A DNA stretch of 64,000 bases from Thalassoglobus sp. JC818 (lineage in GTDB: Bacteria; Planctomycetota; Planctomycetia; Planctomycetales; Planctomycetaceae), in assembly GCF_040717535.1 (NCBI RefSeq), contig NZ_JBFEFI010000008.1, positions 1-64,000 of the forward strand, read 5' to 3'. A program made the position numbers and the translations under genes. The notes beneath the pieces are model-generated. The model had not been told where the DNA came from and ran no database searches. It saw only the letters and a program-made list of their open reading frames with translations. This document shows positions 8,895 through 17,719 of the stretch, piece by piece (the stretch's first letter is position 1; every line of letters begins with the position of its first letter).

Positions 8895-8910
8895 GCGCGG
8901 GGGGTTGTCC
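8873..8910 (+). other. Inverted repeat at the 3' end of the small ORF
   Basis: GGACAACACC (8873-8882) faces GGGGTTGTCC (8901-8910), giving a stem of about 10 bp with one mismatch and an 18-base loop. The stop codon of the 8715 frame lies in the loop. No T-run follows, so a Rho-independent terminator is doubtful. An operator for the next gene is another possibility. Confidence 0.4.
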
Positions 8911-8963
8911 GCCTTCGGGTGCTTTCATCTCTATCAGAAAACTCAACTCATTGACGAAACGAT

Positions 8964-9143
8964 ATGCCCAAGAAAACTGAACTTCGCAAGCAAATTTCCA
9001 TCTTCCTTCCCATTTCCGACTGGCGAGTTCTGCGCCAGGCAGCTGCTGAACGTCAGATTCCAATTACCGAACTCTGTCGGGAATGGATTCGCCCAGGTCT
9101 CGAACAGCTTCAATTCGATGCGTCCCCGCATCGCCCAGCGTAG
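8964..9143 (+). CDS. 59-aa ribbon-helix-helix-like protein
   Basis: A short frame beginning MPKKTELRKQISIFLPISDW. The pattern is a short strand with alternating hydrophobic residues (KQISIFLPI), then two helices (SDWRVLRQAAAERQI and PITELCREWIRPGLEQL). This is the layout of MetJ/Arc-type ribbon-helix-helix DNA-binding proteins. It ends at TAG 9141-9143. No strong ribosome-binding site is visible. Inference: a small transcriptional regulator, perhaps of itself or of nearby genes. No toxin-like partner was recognised, although the 59-aa frame upstream is basic and uncharacterised. Confidence 0.6.
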   Translation: MPKKTELRKQISIFLPISDWRVLRQAAAERQIPITELCREWIRPGLEQLQFDASPHRPA

Positions 9144-9259
9144 TTCACTCAAATCATTCGACTTGCCCGGCCAAGGATCATGAAAACGAAGCCGGAAGTC
9201 CGCTTCTCCGAGCTATCGCCAAGCCATTTCAGAAATCACCGAAGCCCGTGCAACGGGAC

Positions 9260-9320
9260 GACATCCGAACGTGATTCATGGATGATCGTCTGCCCAGGGA
9301 GGGGCAAACGTTCGGATGTC
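9260..9320. repeat. Perfect 13-bp inverted repeat in a gene-poor gap
   Basis: GACATCCGAACGT (9260-9272) and ACGTTCGGATGTC (9308-9320) are perfect inverted copies 35 bp apart. The spacer contains a smaller GCCC/GGGGC pairing, so a long structured hairpin is possible. The surrounding 9144-9569 stretch has no convincing gene. The arms could be a regulator binding site pair, a structured RNA or the remnant ends of a small mobile element. Confidence 0.6.
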
Positions 9321-9569
9321 ATTTCGTGCTGCGGATCGCACGCGGCTTGGAGAACGACACACAGACTCAGAGGCTTCCCACGGAGAATCGGCTGTTCTCT
9401 GTTAATCGAAAGAAATGACCTTTCCGAGAAAACTGGCACAACAACTCTCACAGCTGATAGACTGCTGATGCATGTTTTGTTGGAATTCCATACAAAATTC
9501 CAGTCTATGAGAGTTAGCTGTTCGTCAATCGATGCGGTGATTTAGCTGCAGCATCCTTGAGATTTGGGA

Positions 9570-10076
9570 ATGAACAACTCCAATCGTTTCTTGTCGGTGA
9601 TGTCTGAAGTCCCTGTGCTTGTTTTCGCTGGGATTCCCGTTGCTGGCTCTCTGTGGCCACTTGATTCGACAATGGTTGTCGTGCTGAGCCTGCTTTCCGG
9701 ATTTCTTCTCGTCGGTTTGACTTTCACCGGAATACCGATTCGGCGTCGGCTGATCATCTTCTCAGCCTTGATGATCACTTCGGTCGCGTTTTTGAACTGG
9801 CCGCTGAAACTTGCCTTTGCTGCTTCACAAGCTGACTTTGAGAAAGTCGCGAAGCGACTCGATGACGGCGAGGCGATCCAATCGCCGATCCAAATCGGAC
9901 TTTTCAAAGTCGCGAAAGCCGAAGTGAATCGAAATGGCGTTGTCTGTTTCTGGACTGACAACGATCCTTCAGGCGCGACCGGATTCGTGAAGGGTGACGA
10001 ATCGGTCGGGAAAGAATTCAACTTGTGGTCACAATGTGCGGTTGCCAGCGACTGGCAGTTCCTCAGCGAAGACTGA
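9570..10076 (+). CDS. Predicted membrane protein, unknown function
   Basis: A 168-residue protein with three hydrophobic segments in its first 85 residues (VLVFAGIPVAGSLWPL; MVVVLSLLSGFLLVGLTFTG; LIIFSALMITSVAFLNWPL). A soluble C-terminal domain of about 80 residues follows (KRLDDGEAIQ through NLWSQCAVASDWQFLSED). No known family was recognised. ATG 9570 is taken over TTG 9564; a weak GAG lies 8 bases upstream. The gene is convergent with glgX, only 5 bp separating the stops. Confidence 0.65.
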   Translation: MNNSNRFLSVMSEVPVLVFAGIPVAGSLWPLDSTMVVVLSLLSGFLLVGLTFTGIPIRRRLIIFSALMITSVAFLNWPLKLAFAASQADFEKVAKRLDDGEAIQSPIQIGLFKVAKAEVNRNGVVCFWTDNDPSGATGFVKGDESVGKEFNLWSQCAVASDWQFLSED

Positions 10077-10081
10077 AGAGA

Positions 10082-12406
10082 TCACCAGCTTTTCGAGCCA
10101 CTGATCAATTCAACATGTTCCCACAGTCGTGTCAAAAGTCGATGGCCGTTTTTGTCTGACGAACTCGATTTCCCCGCGCCATTTTCCGAAGGCGTTGCAA
10201 TGTTTGACCATCGTTGAAACTGCTTGAGCAGATGCGGGCCACGGCGTTCTTCCGGTGGATGATTTTGAATCTTCGAACGATTCCAGCGGCTGGCTTTAAA
10301 TCGCAACACGACGATTGATCGACCACTCATTCTTCGCTGGTTCATCTTGAGCGTATGCGACTTCGCGTAGGGCAGTGCTGTATCGAGTTCCAGAATCCAT
10401 TGTCCGCGGCTCGTCATCGCTGGAAGCTTGAACGGGACATCAAAGTGATGAGCATTCAACAGCACGAGCATTGTGCTCCCGTTGATCTGCCGGCCCCAAC
10501 GATCAATTTCGTCAGTCATGAGTCCGTTCAACATCACACCAAGGCAGCGTGCGGACTGGGCGTGCCAGTCGGAGTCATTCATTTCCTTGCCGTTCGGAGA
10601 AAGCCAATGAATGTCTTTCTGAGTGGCTCCTCTTAATGCTTGCCCCTGAAAGAAGTGCCGTCTCTGGAAGACGGGATTCTCTCGCCAGATGGTTGCAACC
10701 TGGCAGCAAAAGTTAAAGAAATCTTGTTGATCTGGGGTTAAGTCCCAGTTCAACCAGTTCATTTCATTGTCCTGGCAGTAGGCATTGTTGTTGCCCCCCT
10801 GCGAATGGCAGATTTCATCGCCGCTGCGAATCATTGGAACTCCCTGCGAGAGCAACAACGTCGTCATCATGTTCCGCATCTGACGAGCCCGCAGTCCGCG
10901 AATCTGGGAATCGTCTGTCTCGCCTTCGACTCCGCAATTCCAACTGTTGTTGTGGGAGTCTCCATCGGTATTCCCGTGGCTGTTCGCTTCATTATGTTTA
11001 TCGTTATACGAGACGAGATCATACATCGAGAAGCCATCGTGGGATGTGATAAAGTTAATACTGGCGTAAGGCCTTCTTCCGTTGTGTTCGTACAGGTCGC
11101 TGCTTCCAGTGAGGCGAGTCGCAAATTCAGAGACGGCGTGTCCGTCCCCTTTCCAGAATTGACGAACATTGTCGCGATACTTGCCGTTCCATTCCGTCCA
11201 GCCCACGGGGAAGTTCCCGACCTGGTATCCACCCTCACCCAGATCCCAAGGTTCTGCGATTAACTTGACTCTGGAGAGCACTGGATCCTGATGAATGATA
11301 TCGAAGAATGCTCCCAGCTTATCAACAGCATGAAGCTCTCGAGCGAGTGCACTCGCCAGGTCAAAGCGAAATCCGTCAACATGCATCTCCGTGACCCAGT
11401 ACCGCAGACTAGCCATTATGAGTTGAAGAACTCGCGGTGAGAGCATGTTCAGAGTGTTACCGCACCCGGTGTAATCCATGTAGTACCGAGACTGATTCGG
11501 AACTAATCTGTAGTAGTGCGAGTTATCAAGACCTCGCAGTGAAAGCGTCGGGCCTAGACGACTTCCCTCTCCCGTATGGTTATAAACCACATCCAGAATC
11601 ACCTCGATCCCGGCTTTGTGGAAAGTCTTCACCATCTTCTTGAATTCGCGAACGCATCCCCCAGGAGTCTTGTCGGATGCATAACTCGGTTCTGGAGCAA
11701 AGAATGCGAGAGTGTCGTAGCCCCAGTAATTCGTCAGTCCGCGTTCTTCCAGATGTCGATGATCAACATGGTGGTGCACCGGCATCAGTTCGATTGCGGT
11801 CACGCCAAGTTTTTTGAGATGCTGAATGATCGGCTTACTTGCCAGACCTGCATAAGTTCCGCGGAGCGGTTCAGGAATACCATGATGCAGCTTGGTCATT
11901 CCTTTGACATGAAGTTCATAAATAACTGTCTGGTGCCACGGCGTTCGAAGTTGTTGATCGTTGCCCCAGTGAAAGCGTTCATCGACAACCGCCCCCAGTG
12001 GAGCAAATGGGGCATTGTCATGATCGCAGAAGGAGAGATCTTGCTCGGGCGAGCCGATGCGGTAGCCGAACAGGCTGTCATTCCAGCTGAGTGTGCGTCC
12101 GATTGCCTTCGCATATGGATCGAGGAGAACTTTGTGGGCGTTGAATCGGTGACCATTGTTTGGTTCATACGGACCATGAACGCGGTATCCGTAGAGTTGT
12201 CCCGGTTTCACTCCGGGCAGGTAGCAGTGCCAAACAAAATCAGTTCGTTCATGAAGGGGAATACAGACCGATTCCCGGCGGGCTGTCGCTGAGTCGAACA
12301 AACAGAGTTCTACCCGCGTCCCGTACTCAGAGAACAGTGCGAAGTTTACTCCCCGTCCATCCCAGGTTGCCCCAAGCGGATACGGTTCTCCTGGCCAAAC
12401 TTTCAC
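10082..12406 (-). CDS. glgX: Glycogen debranching enzyme GlgX (GH13 isoamylase type)
   Basis: A 774-residue protein hydrolysing alpha-1,6 branches of glycogen. The N-terminal CBM48-like part begins VKVWPGEPYPLGATWDGRG. GH13 active-site regions are in order: DVVYNHTGEGS, GFRFDLASAL (nucleophile Asp), AEPWD (acid/base Glu) and FITSHDG. The start is GTG 12406 because AAGGAG sits exactly 7 bases upstream and the conserved domain begins at once; a longer frame to 12499 lacks such support. The last ~65 residues are hydrophilic and extend past the usual GlgX end. No other glycogen genes adjoin it. Confidence 0.93.
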   Translation of the reverse strand: MKVWPGEPYPLGATWDGRGVNFALFSEYGTRVELCLFDSATARRESVCIPLHERTDFVWHCYLPGVKPGQLYGYRVHGPYEPNNGHRFNAHKVLLDPYAKAIGRTLSWNDSLFGYRIGSPEQDLSFCDHDNAPFAPLGAVVDERFHWGNDQQLRTPWHQTVIYELHVKGMTKLHHGIPEPLRGTYAGLASKPIIQHLKKLGVTAIELMPVHHHVDHRHLEERGLTNYWGYDTLAFFAPEPSYASDKTPGGCVREFKKMVKTFHKAGIEVILDVVYNHTGEGSRLGPTLSLRGLDNSHYYRLVPNQSRYYMDYTGCGNTLNMLSPRVLQLIMASLRYWVTEMHVDGFRFDLASALARELHAVDKLGAFFDIIHQDPVLSRVKLIAEPWDLGEGGYQVGNFPVGWTEWNGKYRDNVRQFWKGDGHAVSEFATRLTGSSDLYEHNGRRPYASINFITSHDGFSMYDLVSYNDKHNEANSHGNTDGDSHNNSWNCGVEGETDDSQIRGLRARQMRNMMTTLLLSQGVPMIRSGDEICHSQGGNNNAYCQDNEMNWLNWDLTPDQQDFFNFCCQVATIWRENPVFQRRHFFQGQALRGATQKDIHWLSPNGKEMNDSDWHAQSARCLGVMLNGLMTDEIDRWGRQINGSTMLVLLNAHHFDVPFKLPAMTSRGQWILELDTALPYAKSHTLKMNQRRMSGRSIVVLRFKASRWNRSKIQNHPPEERRGPHLLKQFQRWSNIATPSENGAGKSSSSDKNGHRLLTRLWEHVELISGSKSW

Positions 12407-12963
12407 GAACAGTCTCCTTCCAACCACCCGATCATCATGAATCAATGGTGCGTTATTCAATGTCGCATCGTGAACGTTGTGGGCGAGCTCAGTCCGCAAC
12501 GCCTGGCAAGTTTAGTTTTATGATTTTTTCACTGAACCGGAAGAGATTTGAATAACAATCTCTCCGACAATCGCGGAATCTGAAGATTCGCCAGCGAAGA
12601 GGGGCAATTCATGCCGGTTGCAGAAGTTCGCATCAAAATATTGCTGCCTCGTAGGTCCAATTGGCGTCGCTCTTCACTTCAGACCGCCTTCTCTCGAGCA
12701 TGTTGCCTGTGCAGTGGTCGTAGAGTTCGTGACCCCAAAACGCATGAGAGACTGCCGTTAAGTTCAATCGATGTTGCGTTTGACTCGTTCACAAGAATTG
12801 CGAGTAGGATGACGACAAGTCGATGCTTCCACCGTCCGTGACACTTCGAACTCATCCTGTCTTTGTGCATTTCAAGCGATTGCAACTCACGAATCCACAA
12901 GAGATGATTGATCGATCTCTGTGTTCGAAATCGTACTTTCACAACTTTCAGTCGGGAAACTTC
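12407..12963. other. Divergent intergenic region, glgX and esterase promoters
   Basis: 557 bp without a convincing gene. It must hold the promoters of glgX (minus) and the alpha/beta hydrolase (plus). One clear hairpin is present: AGAGATT (12542-12548) and AATCTCT (12557-12563) around an 8-base loop. A frame at 12611-12841 is Arg/Ser-rich with no recognisable domain and was not accepted. Confidence 0.5.
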
Positions 12964-13827
12964 ATGCGTCTCGCTCAAAATCAGTCACGCACACACTTCA
13001 CTGGGCAAGCAGTTCTGACCGCTGCGATTCTGTTCGGACTTGCTCCCACGCTGCTCTTCGCTGACGACAATGAAATCCGCTACCGAACAGAAAAGGAAAT
13101 CGCATACCGCGATGCGAAAACAGCTTCGGAACTGGAACGTCAGCGATGCAAGCTCGACATTTACTTTCCTGAGAACGTCAAAGACTTTCCAACAGTCGTC
13201 TGGTTTCATGGCGGCGGGTTGAAGAATGGAAATCGATTCATTCCTGAAGAGCTGAGAGATCAGGGAATCGCGGTCGTCGCTGTCAACTATCGCCTGTATC
13301 CGAAAGTCAAAGCACCTGCTTATATCGAAGACGCAGCTGCGGCCGTAGCCTGGGTATTTGAAAACATTCCCAGCTATGGCGGGTCGGCAGAGAAGATTTT
13401 CGTCAGCGGACATTCAGCGGGTGGTTACCTCACCAGCATGGTCGGATTGGACAAGCGGTGGCTGGCAGCTCACCAGATTGATGCAGATTCGATCGCTGGT
13501 CTGATCCCGTTCAGCGGACACACGATTACCCACATGACGGTCCGGGAAGAACGAGGAATTCCGCAAGAACAACCAATTGTTGATGACCTCGCTCCGCTTT
13601 ATCACGTCCGATCAGACGCGCCGCCGTTGCTGCTCATCACTGGAGATCGCGAGCTGGAAACGCTGGGACGTTACGAAGAAAACGCTTACATGTGGCGGAT
13701 GATGAAAGTCGCCGGCCACCAACAGACGACGCTTTTCGAACTCGACGGATACAATCACGGGGAAATGGCGCATCCAGCCCATCCCTTAATGCTCAAATTC
13801 ATCCGCGAAGTCACGGGGCAGAAATAG
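12964..13827 (+). CDS. Secreted alpha/beta hydrolase, carboxylesterase-like
   Basis: A 287-residue protein with a signal peptide (residues 1-33, ending LAPTLLFA). It has the hormone-sensitive-lipase/esterase features: oxyanion motif H82-G-G-G, nucleophile elbow G-H-S151-A-G-G, an Asp near residue 228 (ITGDRE), and a catalytic His at 265 (GYNHGEM). It should hydrolyse an ester, possibly on a polysaccharide side group given neighbouring sulfatases, but the substrate is unknown. ATG 12964 is selected because it gives a proper signal peptide; a frame from 12823 exists. It is convergent with flgE. Confidence 0.85.
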   Translation: MRLAQNQSRTHFTGQAVLTAAILFGLAPTLLFADDNEIRYRTEKEIAYRDAKTASELERQRCKLDIYFPENVKDFPTVVWFHGGGLKNGNRFIPEELRDQGIAVVAVNYRLYPKVKAPAYIEDAAAAVAWVFENIPSYGGSAEKIFVSGHSAGGYLTSMVGLDKRWLAAHQIDADSIAGLIPFSGHTITHMTVREERGIPQEQPIVDDLAPLYHVRSDAPPLLLITGDRELETLGRYEENAYMWRMMKVAGHQQTTLFELDGYNHGEMAHPAHPLMLKFIREVTGQK

Positions 13828-13891
13828 TCAGCTTCCAGCACGATCTCTTCTCAGCTGAGAAGACTGAAAGTACAGGACGATATGTATCACT

Positions 13892-13946
13892 AACGGCAGA
13901 GTCTCATTGACGACGATAGAGTCGAATCGCTGGGCCCCTGCCGTTT
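13892..13946 (+). terminator. Possible terminator after the esterase gene
   Basis: AACGGCAG (13892-13899) pairs with CTGCCGTT (13939-13946), followed by a short T-run (CCGTTTTATG). The 39-base loop is long, so this is only moderately convincing. It lies between the convergent esterase and flgE genes. Confidence 0.4.
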
Positions 13947-13966
13947 TATGTAACATCGACAGCGTG

Positions 13967-15622
13967 CTATCGGATGATGTTGTTTAACTCTTCGAGGATT
14001 TCATCGGTGACGGTGATCGTGCGAGCATTGGCTGAAAACCCGCGTTGAGCCACAATCAAGCGGGTAAATTCGACTGCGATATCAACGTTGGAAGCCTCGA
14101 GCTGCCCAGCGTTAATGCGCCCCCTGCCCCCAGAGAATGGCGAACCGACATCTGCGTTGCCGCTTGAGAGGGTCTGAGCGAAGAAGTTGTTCCCTTCACT
14201 CGACAGACCATTCGGGTTTCGAAACGTCGCCAAAGCAATTTGTGCGATCTCCATACGACGACCATTACTTCCGATCCCCTCGATCAGGCCGCTTCCGTCG
14301 ACTGTCACACCAACGAGTGTCCCTGTCGAAAATCCATCCTGTGTTGATGCCACCGACGATTCCCCGGACAACGACGTCAAACCGTTTAATGTCCCGGGCG
14401 TTCCGAATTCGAAGATCACAGGCTGAGATGATGCCTGCCCGACGAACTGAACTTCAATTTGCCCATCGGGTCCGGCAATTCCATCAAATGATCCATCTTC
14501 ACGGAAGGTCAGGCCTTCGATCCGGTCGTCGCTCAGAACACCAACGCTAGGGTCGAGGGCTGCTGTCATCGTCCAAGTGCCGTCCGATTGTTTTTCAAAC
14601 TCCAGTCCGATGAGATGTCCATCCCCGCGCTCGTCGAAGATCTCAAGCCCGGTGCGAACCACTTCTCCATCTTGACCGAGTTCATTGACCCCAAACTGGT
14701 GAGAAGTCAAATCGATGCCTCCAACGTTCCCGGGTTCCTCAGCAAGTACAACACTCAAGTCCGACTGGCCACTTTCATTTGCGATCAGACTGATTGATCC
14801 GTCCGCGTTCAAAGAAGCAGTTGCCCCGGAATAAGCGTTCGACATCGCGTTGATGACATCGCCAACAGTCGTTGTCCCATCAATCGAAAACGAAGAGTTG
14901 ACCGCAGTCCCATCATGATCGGTGCCTTGAAATGAAAGTGCATCCCCTGGCTGAAACGGAGTGGAAGTAATATCCAGATCATTCCAAAGCGTCGCCGCGC
15001 TGACAGCGGTTCCTCCTGCCAGCAACGGTTGACCTGACTGCAGAACTTGCGAGATTGCCGGTCTCGTGCCGGGAGCGAGATTGCCCTCGACGGCAGCTGA
15101 CTGAGTGATCGCACCGGCGACTGTTGTCCCCAACGGAATGCGAATGCTGTCGTCTCCCGGTATTTGAAATCCAGGGTCGACTCCGTCCGGTTCTCCGACG
15201 CTGCTGAATCGCTGGACGTGATATCCCGTCGCTGAGTCAACGAGGTATCCATCCTGATCGACGTGGAAGACACCCGCACGTGTGAAGAGTGGACCTTGTC
15301 CCGAATCGACCATGAAGAAACCTTCCCCATCAATCGCGAAGTCATATGTCGCACCAGTCCCCTCCAAATTCCCCTGTGTGAAATTCACACCGATGGTCGA
15401 CAACTTCGATCCGTTTCCAACTTGTGCCGGATTCGATCCGCCGACAACACCAACAGCCCCGCCCGATCCACCTTTAACCGTTTCGTGAAAGACATCTGAG
15501 AAGTGGGTGCGACGCGCTTTGAACCCGGTTGTATTGAGATTCGCAAGGTTGTTACCGACCACCTCGATCATCTTCTGATGTGTTGCCAAACCGGAAACAC
15601 CAGTGATTAGTGCATTCGCCAT
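13967..15622 (-). CDS. flgE: Flagellar hook protein FlgE
   Basis: A 551-residue protein that polymerises into the hook. The N-terminus has the rod/hook signature (MANALITGVSGLATHQKMIE then NNLANLNTTGFKARR). DFAIDGEGFFMVDSGQGPLF marks the FlgE/FlgF/FlgG core, and the C-terminus (NVDIAVEFTRLIVAQRGFSA) is the conserved coiled-coil end. The length exceeds the ~400 residues of enteric FlgE because of an enlarged central domain. AAGGTGG lies 6 bases before ATG 15622. It is the last gene of fliK-flgD-flgE. Confidence 0.95.
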   Translation of the reverse strand: MANALITGVSGLATHQKMIEVVGNNLANLNTTGFKARRTHFSDVFHETVKGGSGGAVGVVGGSNPAQVGNGSKLSTIGVNFTQGNLEGTGATYDFAIDGEGFFMVDSGQGPLFTRAGVFHVDQDGYLVDSATGYHVQRFSSVGEPDGVDPGFQIPGDDSIRIPLGTTVAGAITQSAAVEGNLAPGTRPAISQVLQSGQPLLAGGTAVSAATLWNDLDITSTPFQPGDALSFQGTDHDGTAVNSSFSIDGTTTVGDVINAMSNAYSGATASLNADGSISLIANESGQSDLSVVLAEEPGNVGGIDLTSHQFGVNELGQDGEVVRTGLEIFDERGDGHLIGLEFEKQSDGTWTMTAALDPSVGVLSDDRIEGLTFREDGSFDGIAGPDGQIEVQFVGQASSQPVIFEFGTPGTLNGLTSLSGESSVASTQDGFSTGTLVGVTVDGSGLIEGIGSNGRRMEIAQIALATFRNPNGLSSEGNNFFAQTLSSGNADVGSPFSGGRGRINAGQLEASNVDIAVEFTRLIVAQRGFSANARTITVTDEILEELNNIIR

Positions 15623-15839
15623 CCGTCGCCACCTTGCTATTAACTATCGTTAGATATGAATCACTGCGAAACCCACTCTGAAGCATTCGCTTGAGCATCT
15701 TCGCAACTATCAAGGAAAAGAATTTACTGAACGGTTTTCAACTCAGCCGGACATACACTTCGTCCAAGTCCCACCCTTGCATCAACGTATTCTGGTGGAC
15801 CAAGCCATCTCCTATTTGCCTTGACAGGATTGACCATGT

Positions 15840-16217
15840 TCAAGCTTCCACATGCGATAGTAGAGCTTGAATATCGCTCGCAGAGACTGTCTCTCCATTC
15901 ACTGTCAGAGCTAACTTGCCCTCGACGACTCTGGCTTCCGTGACGGTTCCGGATTCAACGAGTCCTGTTGCAGGCGACAGATATTCAACGTTCTGATCAA
16001 TGAAACTTGCCCCGTCTGTAAGAGTTTGCAGGTTTAACATTTCGGAAAACTGTGAATTGAGCTGTTCGACTCCTTCGACCACTGAGAACTGAGCCAACTG
16101 CTGAATGAACTCTTGTTGGCCGACCGGCTCGAGCGGATCCTGATACTGCAGCTGAGTGACGAGAAGATCGAGAAATTGCTGCCGACCGAGATCTGCGTTG
16201 AATCCTTGCACCTGCAT
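15840..16217 (-). CDS. flgD: Flagellar hook-capping protein FlgD, minimal form
   Basis: A 125-residue protein. The N-terminal FlgD domain is well conserved (LGRQQFLDLLVTQLQYQDPL then EFIQQLAQFSVVEGVEQLN). Only about 50 residues follow, so the Tudor-like and Ig-like domains of the ~220-residue enteric protein are missing. FlgD caps the growing hook during FlgE assembly. AAGGA lies 6 bases before the ATG. It sits between fliK and flgE, in the expected hook-gene order. Confidence 0.92.
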   Translation of the reverse strand: MQVQGFNADLGRQQFLDLLVTQLQYQDPLEPVGQQEFIQQLAQFSVVEGVEQLNSQFSEMLNLQTLTDGASFIDQNVEYLSPATGLVESGTVTEARVVEGKLALTVNGETVSASDIQALLSHVEA

Positions 16218-16274
16218 AGAAAGTCCTTTTCTACCATTCCAAGATGACTTGAAGTTTAATTCCGTGATGAAAGA

Positions 16275-17375
16275 CTATGCTCGAAAATCGAGAGCCCCCG
16301 AATTTGAGTTGAGTTGCATGTTGTGACCCTTCTCAGTGTCCTCACGCTGCACAGAAGGCAATCGAAGTGTTGGTCGAGACGATTCTTCAAATTGTTCCGA
16401 ACCTGACTGAGTTGAACTCTGTTGAAAGTCGACTTGAGCATCGTGCTCACTGAGAAGGTCGCGTAGTTGAGAGAAGTTATCATCGATCAAAGTCTGAGTT
16501 TCCGGATCGACAGCTTGTACCGTCATTACGATTTTCTGTTCGCTTCGACGCATGCGAACAATAACCGCACCAAGTTCAGGCGGATCAAGACGCATCGAGA
16601 ATTCAACCTCGGAGTGACTCTTGAGTTGAGCTGAGTGATTAAGTGCCTCGTTGACCATCCGAGAAGCGACTTTTTGAGGGCTGAACGATCGCTGCGAAGG
16701 AATCTCACTCGTGCGACTGTTCACGACTTCACTGTCCAGCGACTCACTTAGAAACGCGTGGTCAAAATCCAACGATGTTTGTTCCGATCCGTCTTGCTTG
16801 AATTTCAATTGCTCATCATTGATTTCAACATCGGAGTTGAGTTCAACGTGCGAATCGGTCTCAGAGTTCAGCAAAGTGTCCGAAGAGGTCTCTTCTGTAG
16901 TTTCGAGCTGAGTGTCTACGTTGAGCTCTTGTTTCTCATCGAACGGCACCGGCTGATGAACATCAAAACTCGCGATATGCGGTTTTACCACCTCTGAAGA
17001 GTCGTCAACTGTAAGCGGATTTGCTTCAAATTCTCCGGGGTGAGTTGGCTGTTCATCAGGAATAACTTCGTAAACGTTCAAGTCATCAAAAGTCAGCTGT
17101 TCCGATGCGAATAACGAGGACTCTGATAGGTCCTGCGACTCCTCGAAATCGACGAGATGGAAACCATCAGGCTCTAGAGACTGGTCGACACTGTCAAATT
17201 CAAAGGCGAGCGGAAGTGAATCCAATTCTTCCACATTCAAAGCGATCAGGATGTCGTCGAACGCATCGGTTTCCTCGACCTCAGCGTCCGTGTCATTGAC
17301 TGTGTGAGATTTCTCCGCCCACGACGAATCTTGGCGTGGCTGTTGCAACTTCATCAAATTGGCACTGACGTCCAT
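16275..17375 (-). CDS. fliK: Flagellar hook-length control protein FliK
   Basis: A 366-residue protein. The conserved C-terminal domain is at about residues 255-320 (EVEFSMRLDPPELGAVIVRM, then DDNFSQLRDLLSEHDAQV), as in FliK proteins that switch export specificity when the hook is long enough. The N-terminal ~240 residues are unusually acidic (EELDSLPLAFEFDSVDQSLE) and probably disordered, consistent with the secreted ruler part. AAGGG lies 6-7 bases before ATG 17375. It is first gene of the fliK-flgD-flgE operon, with a sigma-54-like element upstream. Confidence 0.85.
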   Translation of the reverse strand: MDVSANLMKLQQPRQDSSWAEKSHTVNDTDAEVEETDAFDDILIALNVEELDSLPLAFEFDSVDQSLEPDGFHLVDFEESQDLSESSLFASEQLTFDDLNVYEVIPDEQPTHPGEFEANPLTVDDSSEVVKPHIASFDVHQPVPFDEKQELNVDTQLETTEETSSDTLLNSETDSHVELNSDVEINDEQLKFKQDGSEQTSLDFDHAFLSESLDSEVVNSRTSEIPSQRSFSPQKVASRMVNEALNHSAQLKSHSEVEFSMRLDPPELGAVIVRMRRSEQKIVMTVQAVDPETQTLIDDNFSQLRDLLSEHDAQVDFQQSSTQSGSEQFEESSRPTLRLPSVQREDTEKGHNMQLNSNSGALDFRA

Positions 17376-17411
17376 GACTTACCCTTACCAGTTCCGATCG
17401 AGTGAAAACGT

Positions 17412-17428
17412 TTGCATCTCGCGTTCCA
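17412..17428 (-). promoter_or_regulatory. Candidate sigma-54 promoter of fliK-flgD-flgE
   Basis: The minus strand reads TGGAAC-GCGAG-ATGCAA. Compared with TGGCAC-N5-TTGCA this has the invariant GG and GC at correct spacing and 9 of 11 consensus positions. A start near 17400 would leave a leader of about 25 bases to fliK, containing its Shine-Dalgarno sequence. It is a by-eye match only. Confidence 0.45.
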
Positions 17429-17719
17429 AAGTTGAAGTTCGAAGCTGCAGAAATTGGTCTGCATCACGTAGGCCATGAACTCATCACGACTTAGAAAACG
17501 CGAGCGACTATGGCTGCGAGATCACCTGACGCTTCAAAGGAACGCAAGGCCAGAGGCGAAGGAAAAATGTTCTCGTTTACTTGCGTGTTAATTCCGTTGC
17601 TGTCTTGAGCAAACATGGCTTCTTGCGGATTCGCGTGAATCTACTTCACGTTCACTCAACTATTGAGTGTGGGTCCATTCGATTGCAACGATTGTGACGG
17701 CCCAACCGATACAGTGGGC

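Noticed and set aside
9180-9545. Plus-strand 121-codon frame
   Set aside because: Cys/Arg/His-rich composition without domain, crosses the 9260-9320 inverted repeat, no ribosome-binding site.
12611-12841. Plus-strand 76-codon frame
   Set aside because: Arg/Ser-rich, no domain, lies in a divergent promoter region.
17669-17694. TGG and TTGCA near flgB
   Set aside because: The spacing between GG and GC is 11-12 rather than 10, so it does not fit the sigma-54 consensus.
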